NCBI GenBank assembly: GCA_963920525.1
Contig: OY986438.1
Location: 136,395,022 to 136,459,021, forward strand
Source of the DNA: Dichetophora obliterata
Lineage: Eukaryota > Arthropoda > Insecta > Diptera > Sciomyzidae
DNA: 64,000 bases
Direction of reading: 5' to 3'
This document shows, in pieces, positions 1 through 10,274 of the stretch. How positions within the stretch are numbered: position 1 is the first letter of the stretch; every line of letters begins with the position of its first letter. Below the pieces are notes generated by a model. It saw only the letters and a list, made by a program, of their open reading frames with translations. It was not told the origin of the DNA and ran no database searches. The position numbers and the translations under genes are program-made.

Positions 1-1983
1 TGGTTTAATTTTTCGGATTAAGATTCCTAACTGCGATAGCAGCAATAAGAATTAAGCTAATGCAACCGTTAATATTTTAAAAAGGTATCCATACCTTATC
101 TTTGTAAGACTAAAATCGAAGTTTTAAAAACAAATTTTGAATTTCTTTGTAACGATATGGCTTAGTGCCAACAAAAACAACAACAAAAACAACAAAAAAA
201 GCAAGAACAACTATAGGCAGAAACATGACGGATATCCGTGGTCGTGCTTCAAAACTTAACGTACCACAATCACTGTCAGCTTGTCCCCACATCGAGTTTT
301 GTTCGCTACCTTGTGCGTTCGTCATACTTTTGGCGTCCCTTTTTTGGGACACAGAATAGCTGCTTCCTTACCTTAAATATGTATGCAATTACGTAGCTAT
401 TGACTGCTATGCCATTTGGCTAGCTATCGTTCCACTTTGCTTTATTGCTATAAAACCATTTTAATTGAATTGTGTTGCTTGCATATTCAGATAGATGATA
501 TTTTATCTATTGACACTTTTCTGGAGTCATTATTTTGGGGCTGTCAGATTTTTCAATTTTAGTGTGTGTTGTGCCATATGGATTTTGTTGTTGTTGCTGT
601 TGTTATTGTTATATTAAAAATTGGTTTTTTTTCGCTCAATTATTGCTAATGAATTTACGACTTAGCCAGGGCTGGCTACTGGGTTGGCTACCTTAACCCC
701 TGCCGGCCTGCCAATGCTTCGCAATCAAATTGATTTCAATTGAACTGAAAAGCTTACTCTTTGTGCTTGCTGTGCAATCGTTGGACTGCTTTTATAAAAC
801 AAATATATTTTCGTTTTATTACATGCCCTGTTTTTTGGTCATTTTGACACCCATTTAATAATTTAGTCGAATTTTTCTTAAAGGCTTATGCTCAATTTTT
901 TTCCAAAAAAAAAATAGTTTTGTTTTTCTCACTCGTTTTGTTTGTAAGTTATGATGGCTGCTCGTTGACTCCAACCATAATAAACTCCATGAAGTTAAGT
1001 ATTTGGAATTGATGCTTCCGGTTTTCGTTTAACCAAAAATAACAGAAATGGCACCGCATCTAATTCTGTTTTATTTATGAACAAATATGATGACACACTC
1101 TTACATACCGACACGTCAGTTGGCGTGGTGTTAATATTGTTGTCAACATTTGTCCATAAATCATTCTCGTAATTTAGAGTCTACAATATACAGTAAAAAA
1201 AACGGTTAGTTTTACAGCAAAACTGTTGCGAAATAAGTAGCTTAAATGATTTTTGTAATGCTTTTCGATTAAATCGTGTTTTTAGTCAAATTTTCGATTT
1301 TGACGTTTTTGATTTTGCATAGAAAAATTTGAAATTTTTTTTTAATTATTCAAATCTTGAAAATCAAAATATTTGGAAGTGAAAATTAAAATCATTAAAT
1401 CACGAGCTTCTTATTTATTTCTTAAAAACTGAAGCTTATAATAAAGGAAGCTATGGTTGCTACGGCCTTTAGCTATTTCTTAAGATGTAAAATAAATAAT
1501 TACCTAAAATTAATTTAACACTAAGTGTTTATCGAATAACGTTCAAAATAATATTCATATTGTAAACAAGTGTTGGTTGTATTTTGTTATATTATTAAGA
1601 TATTTTTAAGAATGAATACTGGTGGATTTAACCAAACCCATTCTAGATATATCGAGAGCTATATCAACACAAAAATAATAGTATTCAGTACATTTGTAAA
1701 TTTAACAAATTAGTTAGGTTAGGTCAGTGGCGGATCTAGAAACTCCATTTGGGGGGCGATCCAAGAAGTGTGACTTCGTAGTAGTTGCAGACATTGGCAA
1801 AAGTCGCTAATATTATGTGGTAAGCTTATGAAAAAATTTAATTAAGAAGAATATCACAGTGGATAAAAATTCAATTCACTAAAAATTGCAATCTAATTCA
1901 AAATAAAAAAAAAATATTATTTGGCAAAATAAAAAAATTGTTTCTTGAATAACACGAATATGGTGATTTAAAAAAAAAATCAG
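1..1983. other. Non-coding AT-rich stretch
   Basis: No gene or defined element is recognised. It holds short CAA/ACAAAA-rich runs near 171-205, a TTG/TTA-rich run near 583-615 and several poly-A or poly-T tracts. Short open frames near 110-359 overlap on both strands, look low-complexity and resemble no family. A TTAGGTTAGG-like string followed by CAGTGGCGGATCTAG (about 1710-1760) may be the edge of an old element, but no second end was found. Confidence 0.5.
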
Positions 1984-2244
1984 TTACAGCCAGTTGCATA
2001 AAACAAGTTAACTCTTAGTTAGACAGTTAACTCGTCAGTTAACTGAAATTTGAGTTGCATAAACAATTTGACAGCTAATTAGGGTAACTGGTGGAAATCC
2101 ATCAGTTAACTTTTTAACTAGATGTTTGAAGCTGTCAAAATGTCAAAAAATTTTCCTAAAATTTTATTGAAAATTATTTTTGTGTTTCTTTTTAGAAATT
2201 TAAACTTTTAAACACTTTAAGCTTACAATTTATCCAATTACTAC

Positions 2245-3740
2245 AAGAAGAGCTCGGAAATTTCGCAAGCGAATTAATAATTATGGCAAATGGAGCCATG
2301 AAGAGTTCTTCCATCGTTTCAGAGTACATAAAGAAACATTTGCAATATTTAAAAATTAGTTGACAAAAGTTCCTTGATCTATGAAATATTGTGTTCAATG
2401 TTAGAAACCAAGGACAAAGTGCACGCGATAAGCTCCTTCTTACTCTACGATTCTTCGCTACAGGAAGCATGCTTATAACCATTGGAGACTTTGCTGGCGT
2501 TCATAAGTCTACTGCATCATGTACAATAAAATTAGTCTCAGCAGCAATAACATCTCTGCGTCTCCAATTTATAAAGTTTCCAATGTCTCGCATACAACGT
2601 TTAAATGCTGCAAAGGGTATGTATAAACTCGCTCAGTTCCCACGTGCAGTTGGAGCTATAGACTGTACGCATGTTAAAATAGAGAGCGCTGGTATTTAAA
2701 AAAAAAATATAAACTAAAATGATTTAATATTTTATACTTCAAAGAAGGAGAAAATTCTGAAATCTTTAGAAATCGAAAAGGATATTTTTTCATAAATGTT
2801 CAAACTGTTTCATCTCACAATTTAAAAACTTTGGATATTGTTGCACGATGGCCAGGTGAAACACATCACGGCACAAAATTCAACAGCTCCAGTTTAAAGA
2901 TAATATGCGAAAGCTCCGATTACAAGCCTTTTTGTCTCTTAAGCATAGTACTCTGTTCAGTTTCATGTGAAATTCCACTCAAATCTCCATACAAAAGGTC
3001 AACAGCTGCGAAACAAGCGTGAAAATTTTCACAACATGGTCGTCAGAGCAGTACTTTGTTCCGCTGCGTAAAATTATCGCAACATGTTTCTGAGCAACAT
3101 TTTTTTACGACAATTTAATTTTACTGACTATTTATTTTGAAGTGAAGGAGAGATATCATATGAAACCTCCCAACTTATTCTCTGAGTCTCTCTGAAAAAT
3201 GTTGCCAAAGAAATTCCTAGCAACAAACTTTAAGTCAGAAATTTCACGCAACTAATAAAAAGATGTTGCCAGTGAAATTTCACGCAAACGAACAGAGTAC
3301 TAGGCTTTAGGTGATAAAGGTTATGCTTAAAGAGAGTATATGATGACAACGCTAAGTAACCCAGATAATAGGGGAGAAAAAATTTATCAGGAAAGCCAAA
3401 TAAGAACAAGAAACGCGGTTGAAAGACAATACGGAGTAATTAAACGTCGATTTCCAATTTTATCCATGGAGATCAAAGGGAAGTAAATATAAATACAACT
3501 ATGGCAATTAAAGTTGCTTGTGATGTCCTGCAAAACATTGCTATTGATGCTAAGGATCCAGTTCCTGAAGACGATCCGGAAATCGTGTCTGTGCTTCAAC
3601 AACAAATTGTCTCAGAACCATCGCCTTTAACCACACAACAGCAGAATCAAGAAAATATGAGAAGCAATGAACGTTGCGCATCAATAAAAGGAAAATTTAC
3701 CAGAGATAACTTAATTGAAAATTATTTCTCCAAACTTTAA
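2245..3740 (+). pseudogene. Harbinger (HARBI1-like) transposase pseudogene
   Basis: Family role: cuts and reinserts the transposon together with the Myb-like partner. Fragments run in order. An N-terminal stretch near 2245-2360 contains EEFFHRFRVHKETF. A helix-rich part at 2391-2699 ends in the first catalytic motif, VGAIDCTH. After a frameshift comes NRKGYFFINVQ and DIVARWPGETHHG (about 2770-2870). Here the aspartate normally in the HD pair after RWPG is histidine, so the second catalytic residue appears lost. LGDKGYA and YMMTTLSNP follow at about 3308-3365, the third motif RNAVERQYGVIKRRFP near 3405-3455, and a C-terminal tail at 3501-3740 with ACDVLQNIAI. A MITE at 2948-3300 splits the gene, and several frameshifts and stops add to the damage. 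Confidence 0.9.
2948..3300. mobile_element. MITE inside the Harbinger transposase (TA duplication)
   Basis: It starts GTACTCTGTTC and ends with the reverse complement GAACAGAGTAC, flanked by TA (2946-2947 and 3301-3302). Removing it brings the transposase text on both sides back together. The right end continues as an inverted GTTTGCGTGAAATTTC, matched loosely at the left end. A further diverged direct copy of the terminus lies near 3049-3085 (GTACTTTGTTCCGCTGCG). The TA duplication suggests Tc1/mariner mobilisation. It codes for nothing. Confidence 0.8.
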
Positions 3741-3918
3741 GAACTTCTCAAAAAAATACTAAGCAATAAAGAACTCTTCCAATGCGTATTTTTTTAATTT
3801 AATTAGAAAATAATAAAAAAACTTTCCAATATTAACATAAAATAAACAGAAACACTTCAAGTATATATATAAAAAAAAACACTTTAAAACATTGTTTTGT
3901 GGCTTCTGTAACAATTTA

Positions 3919-4662
3919 CTACAAAAACTTTTCAGAATTAATTCCTTTTTCTTTCAGCTCCAGCTTTTTAAGTTGAATTTGAAGCTTACACAGCTCTATT
4001 TGGTTCTTAGGAAGCTCCACATTTTTCTGTTTCATATCCTCAAAAAGTGAAATGGATTGAATTCTTGAGGCTTTCTTAATTTGAAGTTCTTTTGATGGTT
4101 TGCTTTTAAGATGTCTTTCCGTGCAAAAACTCCAACTTTCATCAGGCTTTTTCTTTGAGTTGACAGCGGTCTCATCGTTTTCATTTTCATTGTTGTTAGC
4201 TTCTACTGCTGCTTTTGCTGCTCCTGCTTGATATTCAGAAAAAACAATTACACAGCTTTGAGACAGGGACACATCACAATCAAATGAACTTGTCAATCCC
4301 TCAACATTTTCCATGCACATAAGATCAAGAAGAGTTACTTCTTATGCACTAAATTCCGCTGTAGCTACAGCTGGTCAGCCTCCCGTTGCAATGTTATATG
4401 CCTAGCAAGGCTTTTTTTCTTTTTTAATTCTTTTTTTAGGTTTGCATATTTTAGTTTTAAAGAATTCTCATCCCTGGTAGATGTTTGTAACCGATGAAAA
4501 CTTTTCTGCAACATATTTCCACGCCGCTTTTTCCTTTTCAGCATTGGAGACTGCGTTTGTTGCCTTGTTTTCATTAATGTCCTTTTTGTTTTATACAATG
4601 TCCAATAGGAAATCTATTTCCGTCTGTGAATAGTTCACGTTGCATTTTCTTTCGGAGTCCAT
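3919..4662 (-). pseudogene. Harbinger Myb/SANT-like accessory protein pseudogene
   Basis: Harbinger elements carry a second gene whose trihelix/Myb-like product binds the ends and helps import the transposase. On minus, an ATG at 4662-4660 opens MDSERKCNVNYSQTEIDFLL, hits an in-frame stop, then continues ENKATNAVSNAEKEK and WKYVAEKFSSVTN. After another break comes LKLKYANLKKELKKK...ARHI, the third helix of the fold (4365-4598). A last open part (3919-4320) is acidic in the middle (NNNENENDE) and ends in a leucine/lysine-rich coiled-coil-like tail. It is convergent with the transposase, as usual for the family. At least two stops or frameshifts make it non-functional. Confidence 0.82.
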
Positions 4663-5252
4663 TGAATCACACTGAAGTAAAATTATATAAATAATAACCG
4701 TATCAAAACAAAATTGTGAAAGTAATATTTTTACCTCAATTTTCAGCATTAATGTATATATAATTCTTTTATTTTCAGCATGAAATGCAGATTTCTTTAC
4801 TTTTAGCGCTACTAAAGTTATAAAGAAATGTCAAAATATTCGCCGAAAAATGCAAAGGCTACTACAAATTTTTGAAATAAAAAGAAAGTGTAAAAAACTA
4901 TTCCTCAGTTACTTAATTTTTCAACGCACACTACATGTGCAACCAAAACGTTTTTTACCGACCCGTTAAGCTAACTGTTAGTTACTTTACCAAGACTTTT
5001 ATGCAACTGGCTGTTAATCGAATTTTTCAAATAAAATACCAGTTATTCAGTCTTCAGTGACTTTATATATAAGGTTCTGGCAAAGAGAATATTGTTACCT
5101 AGTATTTTTAAAATTTCTATGTGTTTGTTTTAATTTTTTGATTTAAAAACGAGATTTGAAGCTCAAAAAACGAAGATTTTTAATGAAATTTTCACTGTCT
5201 GAAAAGCAGGTGACAATTTTTTTAAAATTTACTATTTTTGAGCTTCAAATTT

Positions 5253-7519
5253 CAAATAAATTGAAATTCTAAAGTCGTATGGCATCATTAAGGAGCGGCT
5301 TTTGTTGTTCTACCAAAGCTGCCTTGACCTAAACCACATTCCCAAGCGATGGCGTAATGTGAAGGTTATCTTTTTTTAGGTTATGTGAAGGGCAGGCAAA
5401 AGCTCACAAGTAATCCCAAAAGACCTTCGACCAATTAGTCTCTCATCTTTTCTTCTTATCTATAGCACAACATGCTTACACCAAAGGCAAATCCGTGGAA
5501 ACAGCTCTCCACTCCATAATCTCCATCATTGAAAAATCCCTCCATCTGAAGGAATATACAATGATAGCTTTCATTGATATAGAAGGAGCCTTTAATAACG
5601 TCGAGGCAAGAGCTATCACCAATACACTGACGAAGCTTTGGGTGGATGCCGTACTGATAGCACTCATAAATCAAATGCTAGTTGGCAGGATTATAAGTGC
5701 AAAATTTGGAGCGGCATCCACGTAAAGATCTGTACCAAGAGGAACCCCTCAGGGAGGGGTTCTATCGCCTCTACTCTGGAATTTAGCAGTAAATGAACTG
5801 TTAGTTACACTGGAACTAGAGGGGTGCAGGGTGATAGCTTATGCCGATGACGTTGCTATTGTTACCTCTGGAAAATATGTATCTACTCTTCGAGACATTA
5901 TGCAAAACTGCCTAAATACTATAGTCAACTGGGCTATCAGCTGTGGGCTCAGCGTTAATCCTAATAAAACTGAGTTAGTGATTTCCACCAGAAAACACAA
6001 TGCACCTCTTATTAGTCCTCCTAAACTGGGAAACACAAGACTAAGCTTCTCAGAACAAGCAAAACACCTGTGCCTTATACTGGATAGGAAACTAAACTAG
6101 AAGCCCAATCTGCTCGGGAGAGTCAAAAAAGCGAATATTGCCCTATACTCATGCAAAAAGGGGGTAGGCAGCAAATGGGGTTTACAACCATGTGTTACTC
6201 ACTGGCTATATACAGCAGTTGTAAAACTAATCTTGCTATATGGTGCTATTGTCTGGGGCACGCACTCGAAAAACAGACTCACTTAAAACCACCTCCTTAA
6301 AGTTCAAAGATTAGCGGAGCTGTGCATCAATGGAATAACTCCGCCCTAAGAATAACTTCGACAGACATCGACATGGTGCTCCATCTTACACCACTTGATA
6401 TCCTAGCTAAACAGATGGCCACTAATACAGCCATCCGCCTATAAGCCACTTTCCAGTGGAAAGAAGGTACACTAGGACATATTTGCTAGAAAATTTCTCC
6501 CTCCCTTACCTAGGTCCATTGACTACATCACACAAAAACTATCCTTTAAAGGGAAGTTCGATGTATCCATTCCCTCTCGAGAAGAGTGGGAACTAGAAAA
6601 CCGTTCACCTCACAATGTCACTGAGATCTTTACTGATTGATCAAAACTAAATGGCAAAGTAGGTGGAGGAGTCTACTCGGAAGCTCTCATCATTAACTTT
6701 GCCTTCAGACTCCCTGATCATTACAGTGTGTTTCAAGCTGAAATCGCTGCTATACATGAAACGTTAACTTGGCTTCAGGTAAATGAAATATCTTCCATGG
6801 ATATTTGCATACTTTCTGACAGTCAAGCCTCTTTGAAAGCCCTAGGAACTGTTAAAATAAAATCTGAAACAGTTCTAAACTTGTAGATCTCTAAACGAGA
6901 TGGCATAGCAGCTCAAAATCCTTCCATGCTGATTTTCATGATCCATGATTTTCTAGGTAACTGTAAAACAGATAAATTCGCTCGTACAGGTACTACCAAA
7001 CAACTATCTTTAGACAAGACAAACCTCGGTATTCCTCACATGTAAACTCCTTACACATGAGTTGTCCTGCATCAAAACCAACAATAGATGGTCAGCAGGT
7101 AACACGTGTAATATAACACGGAAAATCTGGCCTAAACTCAATCTTAAGCGTTCAAAAGAACTCATTTCTCTCGGTAGAGACCGAATTAGCACTATGATAG
7201 GGATCCTGATAGGACATTGCCTCATACCCCACAACGACTTTTGCAGAAGCTGTAGAGGTGAGGAGGAGGAGGAATCTACAGAACACTTTCTCTGCACTTG
7301 CCCAGCGCTGGCTCAAAAACGTTTTCTTCACTTCAACAACTGGTTTTTCAAAGACCTGGAAGAACTCTCGGAAATATTGGTATACCGAATCCTAAGCTTT
7401 GTGAACAGCTCAAGCTGGTTTAAATAGAGAATGGGAATCAACCCTGCGGTACCACAATGGGCCTCATTGGCCTAAGTGTGTCAATTGAGGCAGCCACTTT
7501 GACCTGACCTGACCTGAGC
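5253..7519 (+). mobile_element. 5'-truncated LOA/R1-like LINE with 14-bp target duplication
   Basis: The insertion is bracketed by TGAGCTTCAAATTT at 5239-5252 and 7520-7533, a 14-bp duplication inside MITE W. The element starts in the reverse-transcriptase region, so the endonuclease is missing. This is typical of incomplete target-primed reverse transcription. The 3' end is a short tandem (GACCT)n array just before the duplication, as in LOA-type LINEs that end in simple repeats rather than poly-A. Confidence 0.88.
5277..7427 (+). pseudogene. LOA-like LINE ORF2 fragment: RT, RNase H, zinc knuckle
   Basis: The frame begins within the RT domain (LFYQSCLDLNHIPKRWRNVK near 5300-5365) and continues through the palm: FIDIEGAFNNV at about 5570-5600, GTPQGGVLSPLLWNLAVNEL near 5740-5800 and the catalytic YADD at 5840-5851. 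A ribonuclease H domain follows near 6629-6860 (FTD, then a stop, SKLNGKVGGGVYSEA; later LSDSQASLKAL). The C-terminus (7062-7427) has CRSC...H...CTCPAL, a zinc knuckle. RT followed by RNase H followed by a knuckle fits the LOA clade or related R1-group LINEs. Several frameshifts and stops show it is dead. Confidence 0.87.
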
Positions 7520-7621
7520 TGAGCTTCAAATTTTGTTTTGAAATCAAAAAATTCCAACAAACACATAGAAATTTTAAAAATACAGGATAACAATTGTCAC
7601 TTTGACAGAATCGGGCTGTTA

Positions 7622-8039
7622 AATGAAAATAAATAGAAACGAATAAAATTGTTGTCTTAAAATTTTTAAATTAAAGTAACTACAAATTTTCCAAACCTTG
7701 TTTGAAAGATCTAAATTACGACACGAAATTAATCTGTGTTTCCGTGTTTTGCCATATATAGTCACTTCAATTTCATAATGAATATTTTATTATGCAAGTC
7801 TATTAAATTTTTCTTCTGTGTTCGTAGAATATGTTTTAATTCTTGAGAAAATTCAGTTTCTCCACTTAATGGCAATTTTATTACAATTCAGGATTCATGA
7901 GTGTATAGGAGGGTGGCTCGAAGTACATGGAAAAATTAAGTGTAATAAAAAATAACTATATGGAAATTTATTTCAGAAAGTACACTCAACTTCTTAGTCT
8001 TTGAGATGAAAAAATAAGATGTCCTTTATTTTACAACAA
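7622..8039. other. No gene seen
   Basis: AT-rich spacer between MITE W and the next dispersed repeat. No coding or terminal structure is recognised. Confidence 0.4.
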
Positions 8040-8677
8040 CCCAGCAGAATTTTTGTTACAAATGTAACATGCCTTCTTAGGAACACTGCTTCCAGAAGAC
8101 ATTCCATATATCCAACTGTGCTTCTTCTAAGCCTTATCAAGAAGTGCTTTTAAGAAGCATTCTCATAAACCACTTCTCCAAGACATTCAAATAGCATTAA
8201 ATTTCAATTATTTTTTCAGGTGTTTTTTAATTTTTTGTGGGATTTTCAAACCTCCAACAAAACGCAACCAATTCCTACTTCAAACACCAAAATGCTGTGA
8301 AAATCGGGAAAAGGGATATTTTACGTGGACTTTTTAAACCCCCAACAAAACCCAAACACTTCTGATTTTCAACACTAAAATCAAGAGAAAATCGGGACAA
8401 AGGGATATTTTAAGTGGGATTTTTTAAGCCCCTTTAACCACAAAAACCATTTCATTTCATGGAATGCTTTCTTAAAGTTCTCCTCAAAAACACCTACTAG
8501 AAGCCTTTCATTTAAGAATAATTCTGGATGCACTTCTGGAGCAGACTAAGGAAAGCATTCCTCCCAATGACATGTATATGTTAAAAGAATGCCTTCTGGG
8601 TATGAAAGTGGATCGATGGAATTCAAGACTTTCCCTTCCACTTTACCGTCTTTTGGAAGCACTTTTTTTTTGCTGGG
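8040..8677. mobile_element. Dispersed MITE family Z, copy 1
   Basis: It runs from CCCAGCAGAA to TTTTTTGCTGGG, short inverted ends with no clear target duplication. Its right part (about 8575-8677), with AAGAATGCCTTCTGGGTATG, GGAATTCAAGACTTTCCC and TTGGAAGCAC, recurs at 37165-37275 (plus) and 55288-55405 (minus). All three copies end with GCTGGG or its complement. The inner part (8236-8417) holds a two-copy tandem repeat of about 90 bp containing GAAAATCGGGA and AAAGGGATATTTTA. It is non-coding. Confidence 0.62.
8236..8417 (+). repeat. Two-copy tandem repeat, about 90 bp
   Basis: Units at about 8236-8326 and 8327-8417 share CCAACAAAAC, ACACCAAAAT/ACACTAAAAT, GAAAATCGGGA and AAAGGGATATTTTA. 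A third partial unit (GTGGGATTTTTTAAGCCC) follows. It lies inside MITE Z. Confidence 0.6.
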
Positions 8678-9743
8678 AATTTTAGGAAAATTGTTTGAGT
8701 CTCTAGCCTCTAATTATTTGAGTCTCTAAATGATTCTTATTTACTTATTTAATCGATTGATCTTCACAAGACTTTTCCAATGAACCTCTCTACTTGTCAA
8801 AATTGAAAAATATTTGCGCAATTTCGAAATATTTCCGAAAAACAGATTAAACGATAAGCAAGTGATGGAATGAATCTAAATTGGTTGTTTTTTTTCAGCT
8901 AAAAAAATGAAGTCTCTGCGAGAGCGAAAATGAACTTCGAATGTTATCAAAATTTTGATGACGCTCAAGAGCAGAATCAATCAAAGAGACCAACAAAAAA
9001 GGATGAACTCCATCTTTTGATGCTCGTCTGAACCCAGCCATTGAGGAAAAAACTATAATTTTTTTATTTTTAGCATAAGTTATGGAAGCCAATCAAAATA
9101 TATTTATATTTTTTTACTGAGTCATGTGGCTCTACTTGATACTCAATTACTCTAACAGTTTGGGTTAGTTTGTACGTGTTTAAAAAATTGCGATAAAAAA
9201 TATAAAACAAATTTGGATACAAATTTATCGGCACTTCCGGTGGCTAGAGACTCAAACGATTTTACTCAAATTCAGGATATCGGAGTTTTTCATTCCAAAA
9301 GCTTGAGGAATTGAGAGTCCTTTTTGATTTTCTGGAATGAACCGGCCTAGTGTATAGCACTAGTACTAGAATCATACCTTTCTTTTTGAAATTGCGTCTA
9401 AAACATCTGGACATTCTTTCAGGAATATCGATTATCTGTAATATAGTTTTCTTATATCTTGTGTAGATAATGTAATGTTTTTCGAGGTAACAGAATAAGG
9501 AAATAGTACTAAAAAATTAAAAAAATTTCAAAGTCGTTGTTGAAAATAGACTTTTTAAATCCATTATCACAATATAAAGCATATGTGATAATATAAACAG
9601 CTTTTTCAAGAAGTTTTGGGGGGGAGAAGCGTGGATCCACGCTTGGGTAAGGTAAAGAAAATCTGGATGCCTTCTGATGAAGGCTCATATAGACCAATTC
9701 TGATCCTTAGTGGTGTAGGTAACGAACAAAGGAACCTATGTGT
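8678..9743. other. No gene seen
   Basis: AT-rich. The stretch 9610-9743 may be the far 3' untranslated end of the minus-strand LINE that continues beyond the piggyBac-type MITE: on minus it reads CCTACACCACTAAGGATCAG and ends near TTTACCTTACCC. This extension is inferred from position only. Confidence 0.35.
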
Positions 9744-10269
9744 TTAACCCATTTTCCACCGGGCTCCTTATATTTTTGAGAAAAAGTATAAACTTCTAAA
9801 TATGATCAATCGAGGTCTAAAAATAAGTTACAAATGCTCAGATTGCTTATTGAGTTGAAATTTTTTTTCGTTACGAGAAAAAATGTGGTGGTCGTTTTTC
9901 CGACCAGCAGCCTTAAAAGGTGATCAAATATGGTAAAAAAAATTTCTCCAATAACTTTTAATTATTGTTTAGAAAAATGTTCAGTTTTTAGTATTTTGTC
10001 ATCATTACTTTTGCATTATATGTTTTCTAAACAATTTTCTCATACAGCCAATAAAGGTTCAAAATCATGTTTTTCCATTCTAGCCCCGAACGACTTAGTT
10101 TAAAAATATTGAAAAATTTTTCAATAGACCCTTAAGAAAGTACAACATTCAGACTTTATTTGAAAAAACAAAGTGATGAAATTCCATGTATAGAAGCGGA
10201 GATATGAGCGTAAGTATGATGGGTCCTTTCACTGGTCGGATAAACGACCAGCGGTAGAAAATGGGTTAA
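9744..10269. mobile_element. piggyBac-type MITE 1 (TTAA duplication)
   Basis: TTAA at 9744-9747 and 10266-10269 brackets ends that read CCCATTTTCCACCG on the left and CCCATTTTCTACCG on the right (reverse complement). Both the TTAA duplication and the CCC ends are hallmarks of piggyBac. The 518-bp body has no coding sequence. A subterminal motif CGACCAGC occurs near the right end and again near 9890-9912, as part of short palindromes such as GGTCGGATAAACGACC. It would depend on a piggyBac transposase in trans. Confidence 0.85.
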
Positions 10270-10274
10270 GTGAA

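Larger units (their letters stand above)
1987..5013 (+). mobile_element. PIF/Harbinger DNA transposon, complete ends, dead genes
   Basis: The left end (1987-2003, CAGCCAGTTGCATAAAA) is the exact reverse complement of the right end (4997-5013). Both are flanked by TTA (1984-1986 and 5014-5016), the 3-bp duplication typical of PIF/Harbinger. Inside are the two genes expected of the family: a DDE transposase on plus and a Myb/SANT-like protein on minus, convergent. Both are broken, so the copy cannot move itself but could be mobilised in trans through its intact ends. A 353-bp MITE sits inside the transposase gene. Confidence 0.93.
5073..7621. mobile_element. MITE family W, copy 1, split by a LINE
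   Basis: Left half 5073-5252 and right half 7520-7621 match, in order, the intact copy at 46823-47101 and the partial copy at 56484-56625. Shared features are an outer motif GGCAAAGTGACAATTGTTACC-like, then TTTCTATGTGTTTGTT, then AAGCTCAAAAA, mirrored at the other end as GGGCTGTTA. The ends are long imperfect inverted repeats of about 100 bp. There is no coding capacity. A LOA-like LINE inserted in the middle. Confidence 0.72.

Noticed and set aside
165..359. Small open frame near the left edge
   Set aside because: CAA-repeat-driven N-terminus, overlapping frame on the other strand, no recognisable family.
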